Shown piece by piece: positions 33,201 to 48,200 of a stretch of 64,000 nt of DNA. The position numbers and the translations under genes were made by a program. This DNA is from Gymnogyps californianus. Taxonomy: Eukaryota > Chordata > Aves > Accipitriformes > Cathartidae. How positions within the stretch are numbered: position 1 is the first letter of the stretch; each line of letters begins with the position of its first letter. The notes under the pieces are model-generated. The model was not told the DNA's origin, searched no databases, and saw nothing but the letters and a program-made list of their open reading frames with translations. The stretch lies in assembly GCF_018139145.2 (NCBI RefSeq), contig NC_059486.1:4464001-4528000 (forward strand). The letters run 5' to 3'.

Positions 33201-36200
33201 TATTATCATGGTGTAACCATGCTTAGTTGGGGTGCGTGACTGCTCAGTCACCTCTTGCTCACTGGGATGTTTGCCTTAGCAGCAGCAATAGCTTCAGTGT
33301 GTTTTTCATGAAATCACCCTGGGGCTTGGTGTGATCCACCACCCAAACCCCTTATGCAATATGGTTGGCTTCAACACGGCTCAGCTGAAAAGAAGAGGCA
33401 AACAAAGATGGAAGAAAACTGCAGTCCTCACCCCAGTAGCAAACCAGGACTGCAGCTCCAGGACCAAAGTGGTCACCTAGAGCTGCTTTTAGTCCTGTGA
33501 ACTTGATCTCCTCTCTCTGGATCCTTGGAGATAGAGGTTCTCTAACAGAACGTGGCATCCAGCAGGAGAAACCACAGGTGTCAGGGCTTGCTCCAAAAGG
33601 CAAGAACAGCTTTGTTGCTAGTTTTACAAAATTATATAGACAGTATTTTTTGTACGTCTGTGTTCTCTTGGAGTGTGGATGGGTAGATATATTTATTATA
33701 GGTTAGATCTCGTGAGAACGGCAAAAGGACTAACTGAGGCCCTGAGTAAAGAGTAAGTACCTCACCAGCGCTATTCCTGTTACTCATTCCTAATTTGCCA
33801 AGAAAAGAAGGAAAAAAGAAACTCCCAGATCCAAACCTACACTACTTAAAACTGGGATCTAACAAGACAGGATGGCAGTGAGAATCTTCCACTTTTCTCC
33901 CTGCATGAGTGCAGATAGCCCTGTCCTGCCCCACTCTTCATGGGAATGCAACTCATTGCTTAGATTTGGGGTGGGGGAAAAGTGTTCCAGTTTACAAATG
34001 TATACTCCAAACTCTTGGTTGTCTGTTGATGGGTTTCATTACTACTCTGATGGACCAGAATCCTCATTAGGGTAATTATTCTGGGGGAGGAAACTTGCAA
34101 CCGGTAAAATCAGGTTTGAAGCGTTGTTAGACTGTCATGTGAGGTCCTTCCTAAAAAAGGCACAGGTGGAGAGGACTTTCCTATAAAATGTGAGAGTCAT
34201 TATAGTGACTCCCAAAGGTTCTAGGAGTTGGTTTGAAAGGACCTGTAGTATGACAGGAATGTGTGTAAACCAGCTGTTCGACAAATTTGATGGTGACTAA
34301 CTTGATTAAAACTATTAAGTGGTAGGAAATTCTTCTGTCAGCTGCAGGTACAAGCAGTTCCTGGGCCTTGTAAAGACCCACTTTAGACTGAACTTCTCCT
34401 CTTGAGTTGTTTCTTTTCCCCAGTTGGTGATTGCAGAGAAACTGCAAAGTTGCTATGGACACAATAGGCATGTGCCTCTAGCGCGTTCACTGAAATTGCA
34501 GATTTAAGAGGGTGATTGAGCTCTAAAGCGACAAGCTCTGGTCCTGAACAACTCAAGTAGTTGTCCAAACCTCTTCAAAATAACTTAATTTTTAACCAGA
34601 GACTTAGTGGTGTTGATTATAGCCTCTTCCCTACAAACACTCTCAAAAAAGGTCTATCTAAATAATCATTCAGACAGACCTGGTCACACCCTCAGTTCGT
34701 GGCAGCTTCTAGTGTGTTTTTTTCCTGATAACGCTCAACCCATGTTTCTTTAGCCTGACGTGCATTACAGCACTGCAAGCTATGCAAGCATGTGTTTGAG
34801 TTACTCATCTGTGGTTCCAATGGAGTTGGTTTAATTCTGAATTAAAGGATCAGCCTTTTGAATAGCAGAGTAAATGACCAGTTCTGGTGACAAAGTTTGT
34901 CTGCAAAATAGCTCTGTCACATCATGTGAAAGTAATGATAGTGTCTTTTTACTTCTATAGCTGTAGTAGCAGGCAAGAAACAGCAGATCACCACAAACCT
35001 GTCAAGCCGCTTTTATTACTTATTCTTAAGTAGTCGCATCCTCAGCGATGTACAACACCACACGGACCTTTCAGTCCACTGCTCCCCTCTTTTTGGGGGT
35101 GCAGATGGGAGAGAAAACTAAAAGTAACTAAAAAAGTGAGATTTTGTGTGAATAAATCCCCTTCCAGCTGCTCTAAATGCTCAGGTGGATTGGAAGTAGT
35201 GCTGGGGAAAGGGAAAACTGGAGGCACTGGTAACGCAAACTACCCATATGAGTAACGCAATCCTGAATCACAGTGGCATGTTTGCCTGTCACATAAGAAT
35301 TATATTAAGGGGTGGGCAGGACTATGAAGTGGGAAAAGGGAAACTAGTAGATTTTTATAAAGTGGATCTAGATACTGTATGAAGCATTACTGTTTCTGTA
35401 ATGCTATCCAGAGTGCCTTTGGGCCTGGCTGGTGTGGGTAGACGTCTTGCTGGGCCTGTGGAGTTTTGCTTCCAAGCTTATCAACATAACTTTTCTACAA
35501 ATAAAACTTAGGGCAGTTGGTGGAAATGCTAGGTTAAGTGACAGGTAAGCAGTTTGTTGTGTCCTTGGGGCAACTCTGATCTTGTGTTAATACTATGAAT
35601 GTATTTCTAATAGTTTTAATTTTCTGTTCTAGCAGTCTAATGAAGCAGCTGTTTAGACACAGAAAACCCCTTTCAAGAGCCTGACTGATTTTTCTGCTCT
35701 TGTGAGCTTTGTTTCTGCATTTTGCTTTGTGCTTTCACCGCTGCGTCCTGTGTTAGGGTCAGTGGTGTGCTCAGCGTGCTTTTGGGCAAACAGTTCTTGT
35801 TGCATAGGTTGGTGGACTTAGTACTTAGATATTAGGTATGTGCCCTGGAAGGCCAAAGCATTGGGTTCGTGCTTCAAGATCAATAAGCGTTTATTGGCCT
35901 TGTGAAAGAGAAGAATTTTAGAACAGAATCAGATCTGTTGGGGTCTTTTAAGCATAGAGGGCAGAACTGAGTGAAAACAGGCAATGGGGTCTTGCAAAGT
36001 GGGAAACCTCAGACAAATGCAGGCAACAGTATATTTATATAAGGGAACAATATATGATAAGTTGTGTGTTTTCAGAAAATGGAATGAAAAAATGAACTAG
36101 TTGTTGTCAATTTTTGTAATGGGGCATCAAGATGTGGTGTTGGTGTTTATCACTTAACGTACCAGGCAACATGCTAAAGTCTGGTGACGGCAGTTCCAAA

Positions 36201-39200
36201 TCCGGATAAAAAAAATTCAGCCATTCTAATAAAAGTTAAAGCACAGCAAATAACATCCTTCTTGTATACTCTTTGACCAGTTCTTTGGGCAGTGATAGGA
36301 ATGAAGCAGTTTGGGTTGCTGGGGGGATTTGATGTCCTGATAAACACTAGCCTTTTAATCAGGGCCCAAGGCAGTGGCTGAGGTGAACACGTTGCTGTCT
36401 CTGAGGCGAAGCTGGCTGAGATGCGGTACGTGTGGACAACTCTGAGGCTGCTGATCTGATTCTTGGTTTTTTTTCTTTCAGATGGAAAGAATGCGAGTGG
36501 ATCCAAACAGCGTTATAATCGTAAAAGAGAAACTTCATATTCAAAAAATGAGAACTTTTCCAGTCAGTCCCGTCGCTCCAATTCACAGAAAAGCAAAGCT
36601 TTTAACAAGATGCCCCCTCAAAGGGGAGGTAGCGGCGGAAGTGGCAAACTTTTTAGCTCTTGTAATGGTGGAAGACGAGATGAGGTGAGAATTGTAATGC
36701 CATGCCTCCAAGGCCTTCTTTCTTGGGACAAGAGGATCACTGACCTGCCTAGATAGGTCTTCTGTATTCAGCTCCTGGGCTGGGAAGGGAAAGAGCGATA
36801 AGAGGTGCTAACATCGTTGAGATGCCAGAGTGAGCGTGAGCAGAACAACATTGCAACAACAGAAGAGGAGTGCTCTCTACTCTGAGAGACTTGCACTAAA
36901 AAATACCATCTGAGGAATGGGTACCTAGACAGGTCATGTACCTATCTCATGAAACAGAGGTCCTTCATGAAAGTATCTAGTGATACAATTTCTAGCTTTT
37001 AAGTCTGAGGTGATTGTGTCTAACCACTTCAGTGTACAAATTTGCGTGTGATAGTGGTATTGGGAAAGTAATTGTATTAGCCTTGGTGACATCAAGATGG
37101 AGTAAAACCAGACTGAGGCTTTTATGCTGATATGGGTCTAAATACTGTAGATTATTGGTGGGTTTTCATTGATACAGACTCTCATTTTTCAGTTTTAGTG
37201 GATGAGCAATGCTGCTCACCTAAATTGCTGACTGTCAAAACTCACCTGCTGTCTCTGTTGACTTCTCATTCTTTGCTTCATTATACCAAAACAAGTGCAA
37301 CCTGTGCAAATAGTAATCAGAGTTGTACTACTGGCTGTCTAAAAGAATGTCAGGATTCAAATTACTTTCTTCTGTTATTAACCTTGACTACTAGGTTTTG
37401 CCAGCTTTTACTTGTCCTTATGTGGGTTGTTTTTATGCTCTCCTCCTTTTGATCACTGTGGGGTAAGACCACTCAGTTCTAACTTTCAGGTTCTCATGCA
37501 CTTCTAACGCTGCACTACTTGATTTGCAGAACTGGAGTAGGAGAAGGTGAGTGAGTGGATGCCGTGTATTCTGTACGTAATTACTGATGGGGCCTGGGTA
37601 TCAACTTGTACTGATGCTTTTGCAGTAAATTCTAGCAAGTTCTAACAAATGCTGTTGTCTCTTAGGTAGCAGAGGCTCAGCGGGCAGAGTTCAGCCCTGC
37701 CCAATTCTCTGGTCCCAAGAAGATTAATCTGAACCACTTACTGAACTTCACTTTTGAACCCCGTGGCCAAGCAGGCCATTTTGATGGGAATGGACATGGC
37801 AACTGGGGGAAAAGGAACAAGTGGGGACATAAGCCTTTCAACAAGGAGCTCTTCCTACAGGCCAAGTGAGTGGAAGACCAGCAGGGCTCTTAGACTTCTG
37901 CAGAGACACTGAGTTGTAAGGGATGATCAGCCAGGGAATTGTGTTTGACCTTGACTACTTGTGTTGACTTTTCTAGGGTGCAGTTACCTCTCTGTAGTAT
38001 TTTTAGTGGTAATGACTATACTTGAAAGGGATAAAAATATATCAAGTTGTCATCTTTACCTATTTACAAGGTATCTGATGGAGTGAGTCCTTTATATACA
38101 AACCAATTAGTCTTCTGCTCTAATTTTCCAGCATTGCTTGTGGAATATGACACTCCATTTGGGAAGACCTATGTAGCTCCCTTACAGAAGACCATCGTTT
38201 TTTTCCAAAAAGTAATATGTTGAGATGGTAGGGGTAGCAGTTGCTGGATCAAAGCTAATCTGAATTTGTAAGTCCCAGAAGTAATTACTCATATGGGTCT
38301 TAGTTCTTAAACTGCTGATTATTTCACAGGCCCCTAGGTATGTAGTACAACCCAAATGATGATCAGTATAGTAATCCAGCAGCAGAATTGCTTTTGACTG
38401 GAAATAATGGTCGCTTTCACCGGAATTTGAAGCATGTTCAGGACTTCCTGTATCTGATCATGTTAAAGATAATAAAAACTATTTTTACTGCTGATGCTTC
38501 TGATTTTTCCCTATTGTTTTGTGGCTTATTGTAGTGAAGTCTATTTGCAGGAACCCCAGTAGTTCTAGTTTTTGTGAGCATATTTTTTCCACTTGTGGGT
38601 TCCCTGTTTTTTAATAGATCCCCGATGGAGCTGACTGTTTCTTACATGTTTCTGGAAAACCACTGCCTGGCTCATTCTGTAGTTAGTATGTGATATTGTG
38701 TCTAACTGAAATTCGACACACCTGTATTCTGGAAATATAGTTGTGAATTGAACTCTTTTGAGTTTTGTTGGTAGAAGTTACTGACTGCGTCCAGCAGTTT
38801 TCTGCTGGACAAAGAAGAAGCTCAGAGAATCCTATAGGGTAGTTCTCAAAGAATTTTTAGAAACAACTGAGTGGATCATCTGTCTCTTTGCCTTTCCCCA
38901 GCTGCCAGTTTGTTGTCTCTGAAGAACAGGACTACACAGTCCACTTTGCTGATCCAGATACGTTGGTCAACTGGGACTTTGTGGAGCAAGTGGTCAGTTG
39001 TGATGGGCTGGATTTTTTTTTTTCTTCTTCTTCTTCTTATTAAGAAGCTCAACCTGTCTTTAACTGCCTCTCTATCTCTGTGATGTTACGTAAAACTCAG
39101 CTGTTTTTGAGTTGAGTCCTCTTCTGTCACTCCCACAATACTGGGAAAGATCTGTCATGGAATATATTATGAAATACTTTCATGACAGGAAAAGAGAAGT

Positions 39201-42200
39201 GCTAAAATCTATTAGGAAAATTAGCAGCTTCTTCTTGCTTTCGCAGATGGGAGCTCATCAAAAATAGTATCTGACATTCTGTAGACAGAGTCCTTGTGAT
39301 CAAGATATTAACAGAAAACTTGGGCATGAGTCCATGGAAGAGGACTAGAGTGTAGAATTTTGGAGAATTATTCTGTGCATATGTGGCCCATCTTGCCTAG
39401 CAACAAAATGGAAAATCTCTTGAGAACTGTGGTCAGAACTTTGGGTTGCCTCAAGTAGAAACTTATTATCTGCCAAGACTAGTCTTGGTGTATGGTGTAG
39501 CTGGAGAAGAGGTAGGCTTACTGTTACCTGATGCTACGAGAGAGCTGAAAAATCTAGGTGCTTGCTTGGCAGTTACGTCTCTGCAACATACAGATGCTAA
39601 CAAAGTGTCTGACTAAACTAGCATGTTTATGGAAATAGGTAAGTTCAGTCTCTCAGTTAAACAGGACTGCACAAGTCTGCTTGTGTAAGTGAGGTGACAG
39701 AGCTCATTTGCTGTCTTCTCAGTGTCTGAATTCGGATGATGAAGATGCTGCTGACTCTTAGAGATGATGAATACATGAGGGGAAACATGAGAAGAGTCAC
39801 TTTTTTAATGTCACTAGAGTAGAAATACCAGATGGGTGGCCTTGAAGGTTATTCCACGTGCAGTCTGAAGGTGTTACTTAGTTCAGTGTACTTAATTACT
39901 TGGTAAATAAGCAGAGCCTAAAGAGCTGGAAGATTAATATGTTAGAGTAGATCTTACAGGTGGCTTATTCTGTAGCACAGGAACTGATTTCCAAGTCTAA
40001 AACTTGTACTATTCTTCTCATGTGCCATTTCAGCGAATTTGTAGCCATGAAGTGCCCTCCTGCCCAATATGTCTGTACCCACCAACCGCAGCAAAGATCA
40101 CCCGCTGTGGGCATATCTTTTGTTGGGCATGTATCCTTCACTATCTCTCCTTGAGTGAAAAGACCTGGAGTAAATGTCCTATTTGTTATAGCTCTGTTCA
40201 CAAGAAGGATCTCAAGAGGTAAGACTTGATATTTATTAAATTATGTATCTTTTTGAAATGTTATTTTTACCATACTAACCTCTGCCTTACATTGCAGTGT
40301 TGTTGCTATGGAAACACGTCAATATGCAATTGGTGATACCATTACGATGCAACTTATGAGAAGAGAGAAAGGTGTTCTGATAGCACTGCCCAAATCTCAG
40401 TGGATGAATGTGGTGCAGCCTGTTTACATCAGAGGTGAGTGTATCTGAGTCCTGGTGATTAGCGTCCTGCTCCTAACTGTGACTAGGACTTGTGTAGAGA
40501 GGATTTACCATGGCAATGCCATGTTGTCACCTCAAAATAGACCAGACTACAGAACATGGGTCTTAGCAGCTGAAAACCTTAATGACCACATCTTACTAAT
40601 AAGCTTTCTACCCACACTTTATTTTTTGTAAGGCTTTAACTTGTGTGCTGTTTCCCTTCAAGTTACTGCACTGCAGACTCCTGCCTTCTCAATCATTAGC
40701 TTGATCTGTGTTTTCTGTCATACAGTCATTGGTGTGACTCTTGCTGCTTTTGTTGGCTCTTCAGTGTCCTTAACTTTTTTCTGTCCCTCCTGGCTCCTCA
40801 TTGTACAGCTTAGCAAAAATAACTGTCTCTGTGTCTAAACTATTTCAAGGATGTAATCTTCAACAAGGTTTTCATCTTCTTTGCTTATCAGCTAAGATCT
40901 GTGAATGATATGGGAAAATAATCAAAATTACTGCAAACCTATTCCAAACATCTGTTGCCTGACTTCTTCAGTTTTCTTCAGTCAAGTAATGTGACTAACA
41001 CATCATCATCTTATCTGTTAGTATCACGAAAATTTTGTGACTAAAGAAATAATTTTACTTAACATTACTGTTTTGTAGGCTGTGTTGGCTCACTTCGTTT
41101 TGCAGTCACATTTGTGAAAGGCTGCGTGCATTTAAGCTCTCTGTAAAAAGTCAAGTCTCCTAACGCATGATGTGTATCCAGCAGGCAGGGTCTGTGCTTA
41201 TATCTTTCTCAATATTTGAAAGTAAAGGACTTTTAAATCCTTTCATAAAACAAACAAAAGGACAAATATGAGATTTGAGAACATTCTAAACCCAGGAAAT
41301 TCAGCATTAACTTGCTGTTCTGTAGACAAGGTTGGACCCTTGGGGAGCAGTGAATATATGGACTGTACTAGTATGTGATACTGTGATTGCTGTAAACTTT
41401 ATAGTTAAGATAAACTCTCTAGTAACAAAGACAACTACCTTTTGCTAAACTTGCAATTCTTTAGTTTACTGTTTCTGCTGTGCTTCTTGTAAAAAAAAAA
41501 CTCATAGTAATGTTTTGTACGGATTTTGAATACATACGGGTTTCTGAACTAGTTTGAGCCAAAACAGAGGTCACTTTTGCAGAACTTTCCAGTTGCAGAA
41601 TTTTTGAGTATATAGAGAAGAGGAAGAAGCTTCAGACTGCGTTGTGTCAGGAAGTTTTGACCATCCAAGGCTTGTCAAAGGCGATGCTTCCACAGCAAAG
41701 AAGTTTGGACTTGATTTGTTTTGGTTTTTTGGGGGTTTTTTTTTTTGATGTGTAGCAACTGAGTGGTGAAGTGGCAGGTTGAAAGTGGCAGATAAACTGC
41801 TGTGTGGGGGAGATGTGTATAGCAGAAGCAGCTATATGGCACCAGCTTGTGTCATCAACGATATAATGGTAATATGCGGAGTCTGTATCAAACTCTTGCT
41901 AAGTATTGTCCGCTCTGGGGTGGATTAGCTCACAAAATTGAGCAGTAACAAAACTTCGGAAGAAACAGCAGTTCGAACTGGTGCCTCTAAATGCGGATAT
42001 TAATGATTTGGTGCTCCTTCTGTTCAGATGACCAGCACAGTCAGTATTCAAAGCTGCTTCTGGCATCCAGGGAGCAGGTCTTGCAGCTGGTGATTCTGGA
42101 GGAGAAAGCGGCATTACTAAAACAGTATGAGGAAGAAAAACACACCCCAGAGGCTTGCTTTATTGAGGCAGCTATCCAGGAACTGAAGGTGAGAACCTCT

Positions 42201-45200
42201 TTGGAGGCTTTTAGTAACTATTTTTAACAGTATACTGAGTGCTGAGCATCTGTGTTCAGCTGCATAAGTGGTTGTGTGTGATTATTCTGGTCTCTGTGAT
42301 GTACCTACTAGCAAGGTGGTGATGTTTGCTGCTAGAATAGCATTATAGATCTTGGAGGAGACTATAGCCTTTGGACCCCAGGTATCTGGCATGACGTTCA
42401 AGATAACAGAACAGAATGCTTTTTACTGAATGGTATTCCTTCCATAAATGTAAAAGAGTTCTGCTTTCAAAAGAAGATGTGTTTCCCTTTCAGGTCCAAC
42501 AATTTCTGGGAAATAAGTTTCTTAACTTTTATCGGGCAGACATGAGCAAACCTGTAGAATATTCCTTTTCAAAGCCTTATGCGTCCTACAATGGGTGTAC
42601 TTTCCAGTAACAAGAAGGAGAGGACGTCTCTTCAAGGGTCACTCTGTCACAGATGAATTATAGATCTATAAAGACCTGAAGTATAGGACAAGGCTAAAAA
42701 TAACTATGGTGATAGTCTCCTGGCTTAAATAGGAAACTGAAACTTGTTCTCTTTGGATGACGTGTAGGAACGAGAAACAGCACTCTCTGCTGACCAGGAT
42801 AAAAACAATGGCATTGCTGGAATCAGTGCAGCTGTGGAAGAATTGGTCCTAGAAAGCTCCAAGGCTGTGGAGCCTGCAGTTTCCCAGGAGAAAAAGGTGG
42901 GTGACAACTCTGCTCTGGCAGATCTTGTTAGTACTTAATTCTGCCACTTTACACTGCAGTGTATGGCGAACTGGTGCCAAAGATTTTTGCAGAGATGATA
43001 ATCTTTTGGAGGAGGTGATGTACTAACTGTATGTTCTCCGCTGTGATAGTGTGGTGTGGAATATCTCTCTGCATTTGATGAGGAGCTTGTGGAGCCGTGC
43101 TCTGATCTGGCAAGTTCCTTTTCACCTCCTGTGGAAGCAGAAGAGGCAGTGCTGAATGAAGAGGAAGTACCTGAGGTGGACACCGTAGGGCAACCTGATA
43201 TGAACACTACAGAAGAACCAAATCCAGCTGAAACAAGCTACCAAGAATCTAAAGATACAATTAGCAGTGGACATCTTAGCAACTCTCCTTTTTACTATTT
43301 CTATCAAGGTCAGTGCCATGAAATCCTGGAACCATGGGGGCAGAGATGCCTCCTTTGGGATCCTTCTTGAGTTTGTCACTTCATTAGATGCAGCTAGCCC
43401 CTGTGAAATAAAACTCCCACAGAAACTCAGAAAGGAGCTTTAATTTTATTACTGGAGAATGTACTGAGGTGGGGAGAAGGGTATTGAAAATTAACAGGAA
43501 AAGAACAAGTGATGATATCTTATCTTATAGCGGAGGATGGACAGTGTATGTATCTTCACCCTGTGAATGTTCGATGTCTTGTTCGTGAATATGGCAGCTT
43601 GGAGAAGAGTCCAGAGAAGATAACTGCAGCTGTAGTGGAGATAACTGGCTACTCAATGACAGAGGTAGTTATTTTATCTTCTTATTAATTAAGGGCCCTT
43701 GTTTTAGCAGATTGATCATTGTGGCTGACAGGTGAGACTTGTTTCTTTTCAGTAATAAGAAATAATAACTATGAATGGGTAGGCATGCTAATCTGTGAAG
43801 GGCATCTGTGTAAGGTGCAGTACCTTAAGTTGCTTTTGATAAGTAGGCTGCAGTTTAGCTTTTTTTTTTCCTAGAAGGTAGGAAGTTCTAGGAGTAAGAG
43901 AATTGCAAGCTTAAGATTGGTTTGTTGTTAAAGCTGTCTTAAAAAAAGTAAATTCTTTTCTCATATAAGACAGTAGTTTGAACTCAACAGATTATCATCT
44001 TTCTCATCCTGAAGAAGTGTTCTGCCTCTGTCTTGAACAAACAGTTGTTTCTGAGAATCAAGGATAGAGGTGGGATGTTAGGAAAATAAAGAGGATGGAA
44101 AGAAACTTCAGTGCTTGAGATAGAGGGAGTGAAAGTGCTTAAGGCACTGAAGTTCTGGAAAAGGGGATGGGTCTTGAATTCCTTTACCTCAGATAAAGAT
44201 AACTTCAAGAATTGGCATGTGTAGTAACAACTATACATAATTCTTAATTCATCTTTAAGAAAGGATGTGCTCAAGTAAGAATGGATGCAGAGGTAGTAGG
44301 GAATTGTCTTCAAGTTTTCCAGCTCTGCAAGGAAAAATACAAACTTTGGCTTGTTTCAGTCTAGCAAAGTGGTGGTCGTTGCTCCAGATAATTTAAGTGT
44401 AAAGGGCAGACTTGGTCCAGTGCAAAAATAAATGCATCGGAAGACTGGTATTGTAGAATTTTATTCCAGTTATGTGAGTGAGAAGGGAGGAATAACAAGA
44501 AAATCAGTAACCGAGCTGGAGTAACTGCATCCAAATCTGATTATGATATAGTTGGTGGAGATCTTGGAGCATTTGATTCTGACCCAGGGCATCCTTCACG
44601 TGTTTGTAGTTTATAAAGTGATTATTGTGTCACTGCTGCTATTTTTTTCCATTTGATTTGATGAACGGTGGGCGTTCTATCTCCATAAGCTATTCATCAC
44701 TATGGTAGCCTCTAGACCTTGTTGTGATGATATATCTGCTCTTTTTTAATCAGGATATAAGACAGCGTCATCGCTACCTCTGTCACTTGCCCCTCACCTG
44801 TGAGTTCAGCATTTGTGAACTGGCTCTGAAGCCACCCATCCTCTCTAAGGAGACTTTAGAGTTGTTTTCAGGTTGGTACTGCCTTTCTAGTAGGCTCTGT
44901 CATGTATCCGTGAGTGTGAAGGGGAAGTCGTTCTTATCCCTTAATGGCAGAAAAAAGAACATACATAGCTTTACTTGTCTTGCACCAACTGTGTGACGAC
45001 TACTAGACAGAACAACCCCAATTCACTGTTTTACAGACAACAATTATACAAAGAATAAAAAAGCTTGACTGCTTGGAAGAGCATATGTTGTTTGTAAGCA
45101 TATTTTGTTACTAATGTGTTATAACTGAATACGTTGTTCTCAAAGCTGGAGAAAACATTGCGAAAGTATTGGTGTGGGTTTTTTGATATCCAGTGCTGTG

Positions 45201-48200
45201 CATTGCTCCTAGATGACCTTGAAAAGAGGAAACGTCTACGGCAGAAGAAAGCTCGTGATGAACGACGACGTGAACGCAGAATTGAGATAGAAGAAAACAA
45301 GAAACAGGGCAAATGTAAGTCATAATTGAGCATAACTGGTGGCTTTCCAGTCATCTTTAGTTGCTCAGCTGATTTCTTGAGCTATAGGATGAACTCTAAG
45401 GCCTTTATTTTGTAGTGTGTACTTAGAACAAGATTACAGGGTATTAGAAACATCTGTAGAGTGAAAAATATAAGCTGTTTTAGTCAGGATGTTAAATGAT
45501 GTTATGCAGTTGCTGCATACTTGCACATTATGGGAGAGACAGAGGGCATTGAAGGGCGCAGCTGTCTCCATGGTGTATATAGCTCTCAGGATTCTTAGTT
45601 TCTGTTTTTGTAGTAATCATGATATAGAGTGAAAAGTGAAGAAGGAAAAAAATGCCTAGGAACTGCTTCCATCCAGCAGCAGGGCTTGTACTGGTCTCTA
45701 AAATAGAGGGTGGAAAGAAAATTGAGTTGGCACCTCCTAGACTCCTGAAACAACTTGCATATTGACAGTCCTCCCCCACATTGTGTAGTGCTTTAATTTA
45801 AAACCTCTTTCTAGATCCAGAGGTCCATATTGCTTTAGAGAATCTGCAGCAGTTCCCTGCTTTTACCTCTTGCCCCGGAGAAACTACCAGCATTGATCAT
45901 CAGAGCTTCTGTCTGTCTCCTCTTGGCAGAAGCCCTGTGTTTCAGACAGGTGAGCATCTGGAAAAACACATCACATCTAGCTCTTGATCATTCTTTTGGG
46001 ATCTACTGCCCAGGTCATCACACTAAACTTTCCTAATACCGATCAAAGACTGCTTCTTTCCTAGATTGCCTATAAGATCATACACAAAAGGCTGACATGG
46101 CTAAGAAACATTCTGGTCCTTTGTCTGCTTTTTACTGCCTCTACTTCAGTGACAATATGAGATCTGCACTACAGTTACCCCATCTTTTAAATCTTTGCTG
46201 AGGCAGAAGAAAAGAAAGGAAAAAAGTTTCCCAAAAAGGGAAGAAAAGTGTGTATGCCAGGAAAACACTACTGGCATTTTTTTCTTTCTACCCTCTCCAT
46301 CTTCCCCACCACGTTATACTAAAATAAAACATAGTTGATGAGCACTCAGGTTGTTGTCCAGTGATGCTTTACCAAATGTTTTATCTTGCAGTTCATAAAA
46401 AATATTAAATAGAAACTATTCTTAAATGTTTTTCTCCAAAAAAAAAAAAAACCCACCACCCAAACCCGAACAAAAAAACCCCCCCAAACCAAAACACACA
46501 AACCCACACGACACCCCAAAATAAGCAAACAAACCCCAAAACAAAAAAAAACAAACAAACTTAAATCTCCCTTAAATAAAAAGATTGAGGAAATTTGAGA
46601 GGTCCCACTGTGTGACTAATGGATGGAACTGATGAGAAAAAAATGGTTAATTACGTAAGATAATAAAACTTTATTTCTGTTTCATCCTGATAAGCAGCAT
46701 AATGAGTGCCTTTGCCAAATGCAACTGGCTTTAATTATCTGCTGCTTTCTCTGTAGAGTCTATTCCAACTCCACTGTCACCTGCTGCCAGCCAGGTCAGC
46801 CCGTTGCTCTGTGGGAGTTTAGAAGAAGAGTCTCCCTTCCCTTCCTTTGCCCAGGTAAGCCACATAGCAGAGTGAATCTTGTCAGAATTACTTATGTCTT
46901 AGTTGGGGATTAGTCTGAGAACACAATTGCTTCCCCCACAAAAACAATGTGGGATAAATCGTATGGAGACAACACAGGGTTTGAGTGCTTGAAGGGTTCC
47001 TAGATTTTCTTGCCACTTAGGGGATATGCAGGATTGTTCTAGTACATGGGATTTAATCCTGTCTTACAACTTTTTTGATAGATGTTGAGAGTTGGAAAGG
47101 CAAAACCAGAAACGTGGCCCAAACCTGCTCCAAAGACAAAAGGTAAGAAAATTTGCTGTTAATACTTCACGTTCTTTCCCATGCATCTAAATCTAAGAAA
47201 TCTTGTAACTTCACAAGCAACCTCTGGAGTGTGGAGGGACATTTGCATTGCGAAAGTTGTATACAGCCTTCTGCCTCTCAAGGCCCTTTCCTTCTTTCAG
47301 ATGAGAACACTCTGTCACTCCCTGTGCCAGTCGATAGTGATGGAGAAAGCGACAGCTCTGACCGCATACCTGTGCCCAGCTTCCAGAATTCTTTCAGCCA
47401 AGCTATTGAGGCAGCCCTCCTGAAACTGGACAAACCGTCCACAGCTGATCATTTATCAGGTAAAAGGCGGGGGGGAAGGCACGAAAATTTCTGAAGTGAA
47501 AAAATTGAGTATTTCCCCTTCTTCCTCTGGGAGAAGTGAGAGCAGCAGTTTTGGGGACCAAAAATTGGCCGCAGAACAGTTCTGAAAATTGTCAGGTTGT
47601 GGTTTCTGAACAGCCTGACTAGGGCTTCTGTTAGCTTAAAGCAGCTCTCTTAAGTGGGAGCTGAGAAGATCTCCAACTAGCAAAGAATCCTGTTAGGACA
47701 AAGATGGCTTTTGACAATCATGTTTGCCATGTCTCTACTGGAACTTAATTTAAGCTTTATCTCAAGGAAGTTCAGGTTATGCACTTTTAAACTAAAAATA
47801 CCTGAGCTGCTAAACTACCACTTAAGTTTGATCAAAATGTCAAGGTAACTGCTAGCTGAAATTTCAAATTAGGGAGTCTGAAACAAATTGAGATGAACTT
47901 AAACCTCCAAGCCTGGTGCTGGCTGATAAAACTCATTCATAATGCTCGTTCTGATGTTTAGCTTTGGCTTCTGTTTGGAGACTGCACTGAATGATGGAGA
48001 GAGTTGGATGGGAGGGCCTGGGAGTTTCAGTGAAATTGAGTATCAGCTCCAGTTGTAGTGTTTTGTGGACATGGATGAAAGCAATACTTGTCTGAAAGGC
48101 AAACTGCTGCACGCTTGCAGTCCTAGGGTCTGCTGTTGCAACAGCAACTTTAGAATCAGTTAGGCATGCTTGTAGGTGTCGTTTAGGTGTGATGGAGTCT

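Noticed and set aside
42495..42609. Open stretch after a CCCTTTCAG acceptor in RNF10 intron 7
   Set aside because: It does not match RNF10 family sequence, has no suitable in-phase GT donor before its stop, and exons 7 and 8 join directly in frame.
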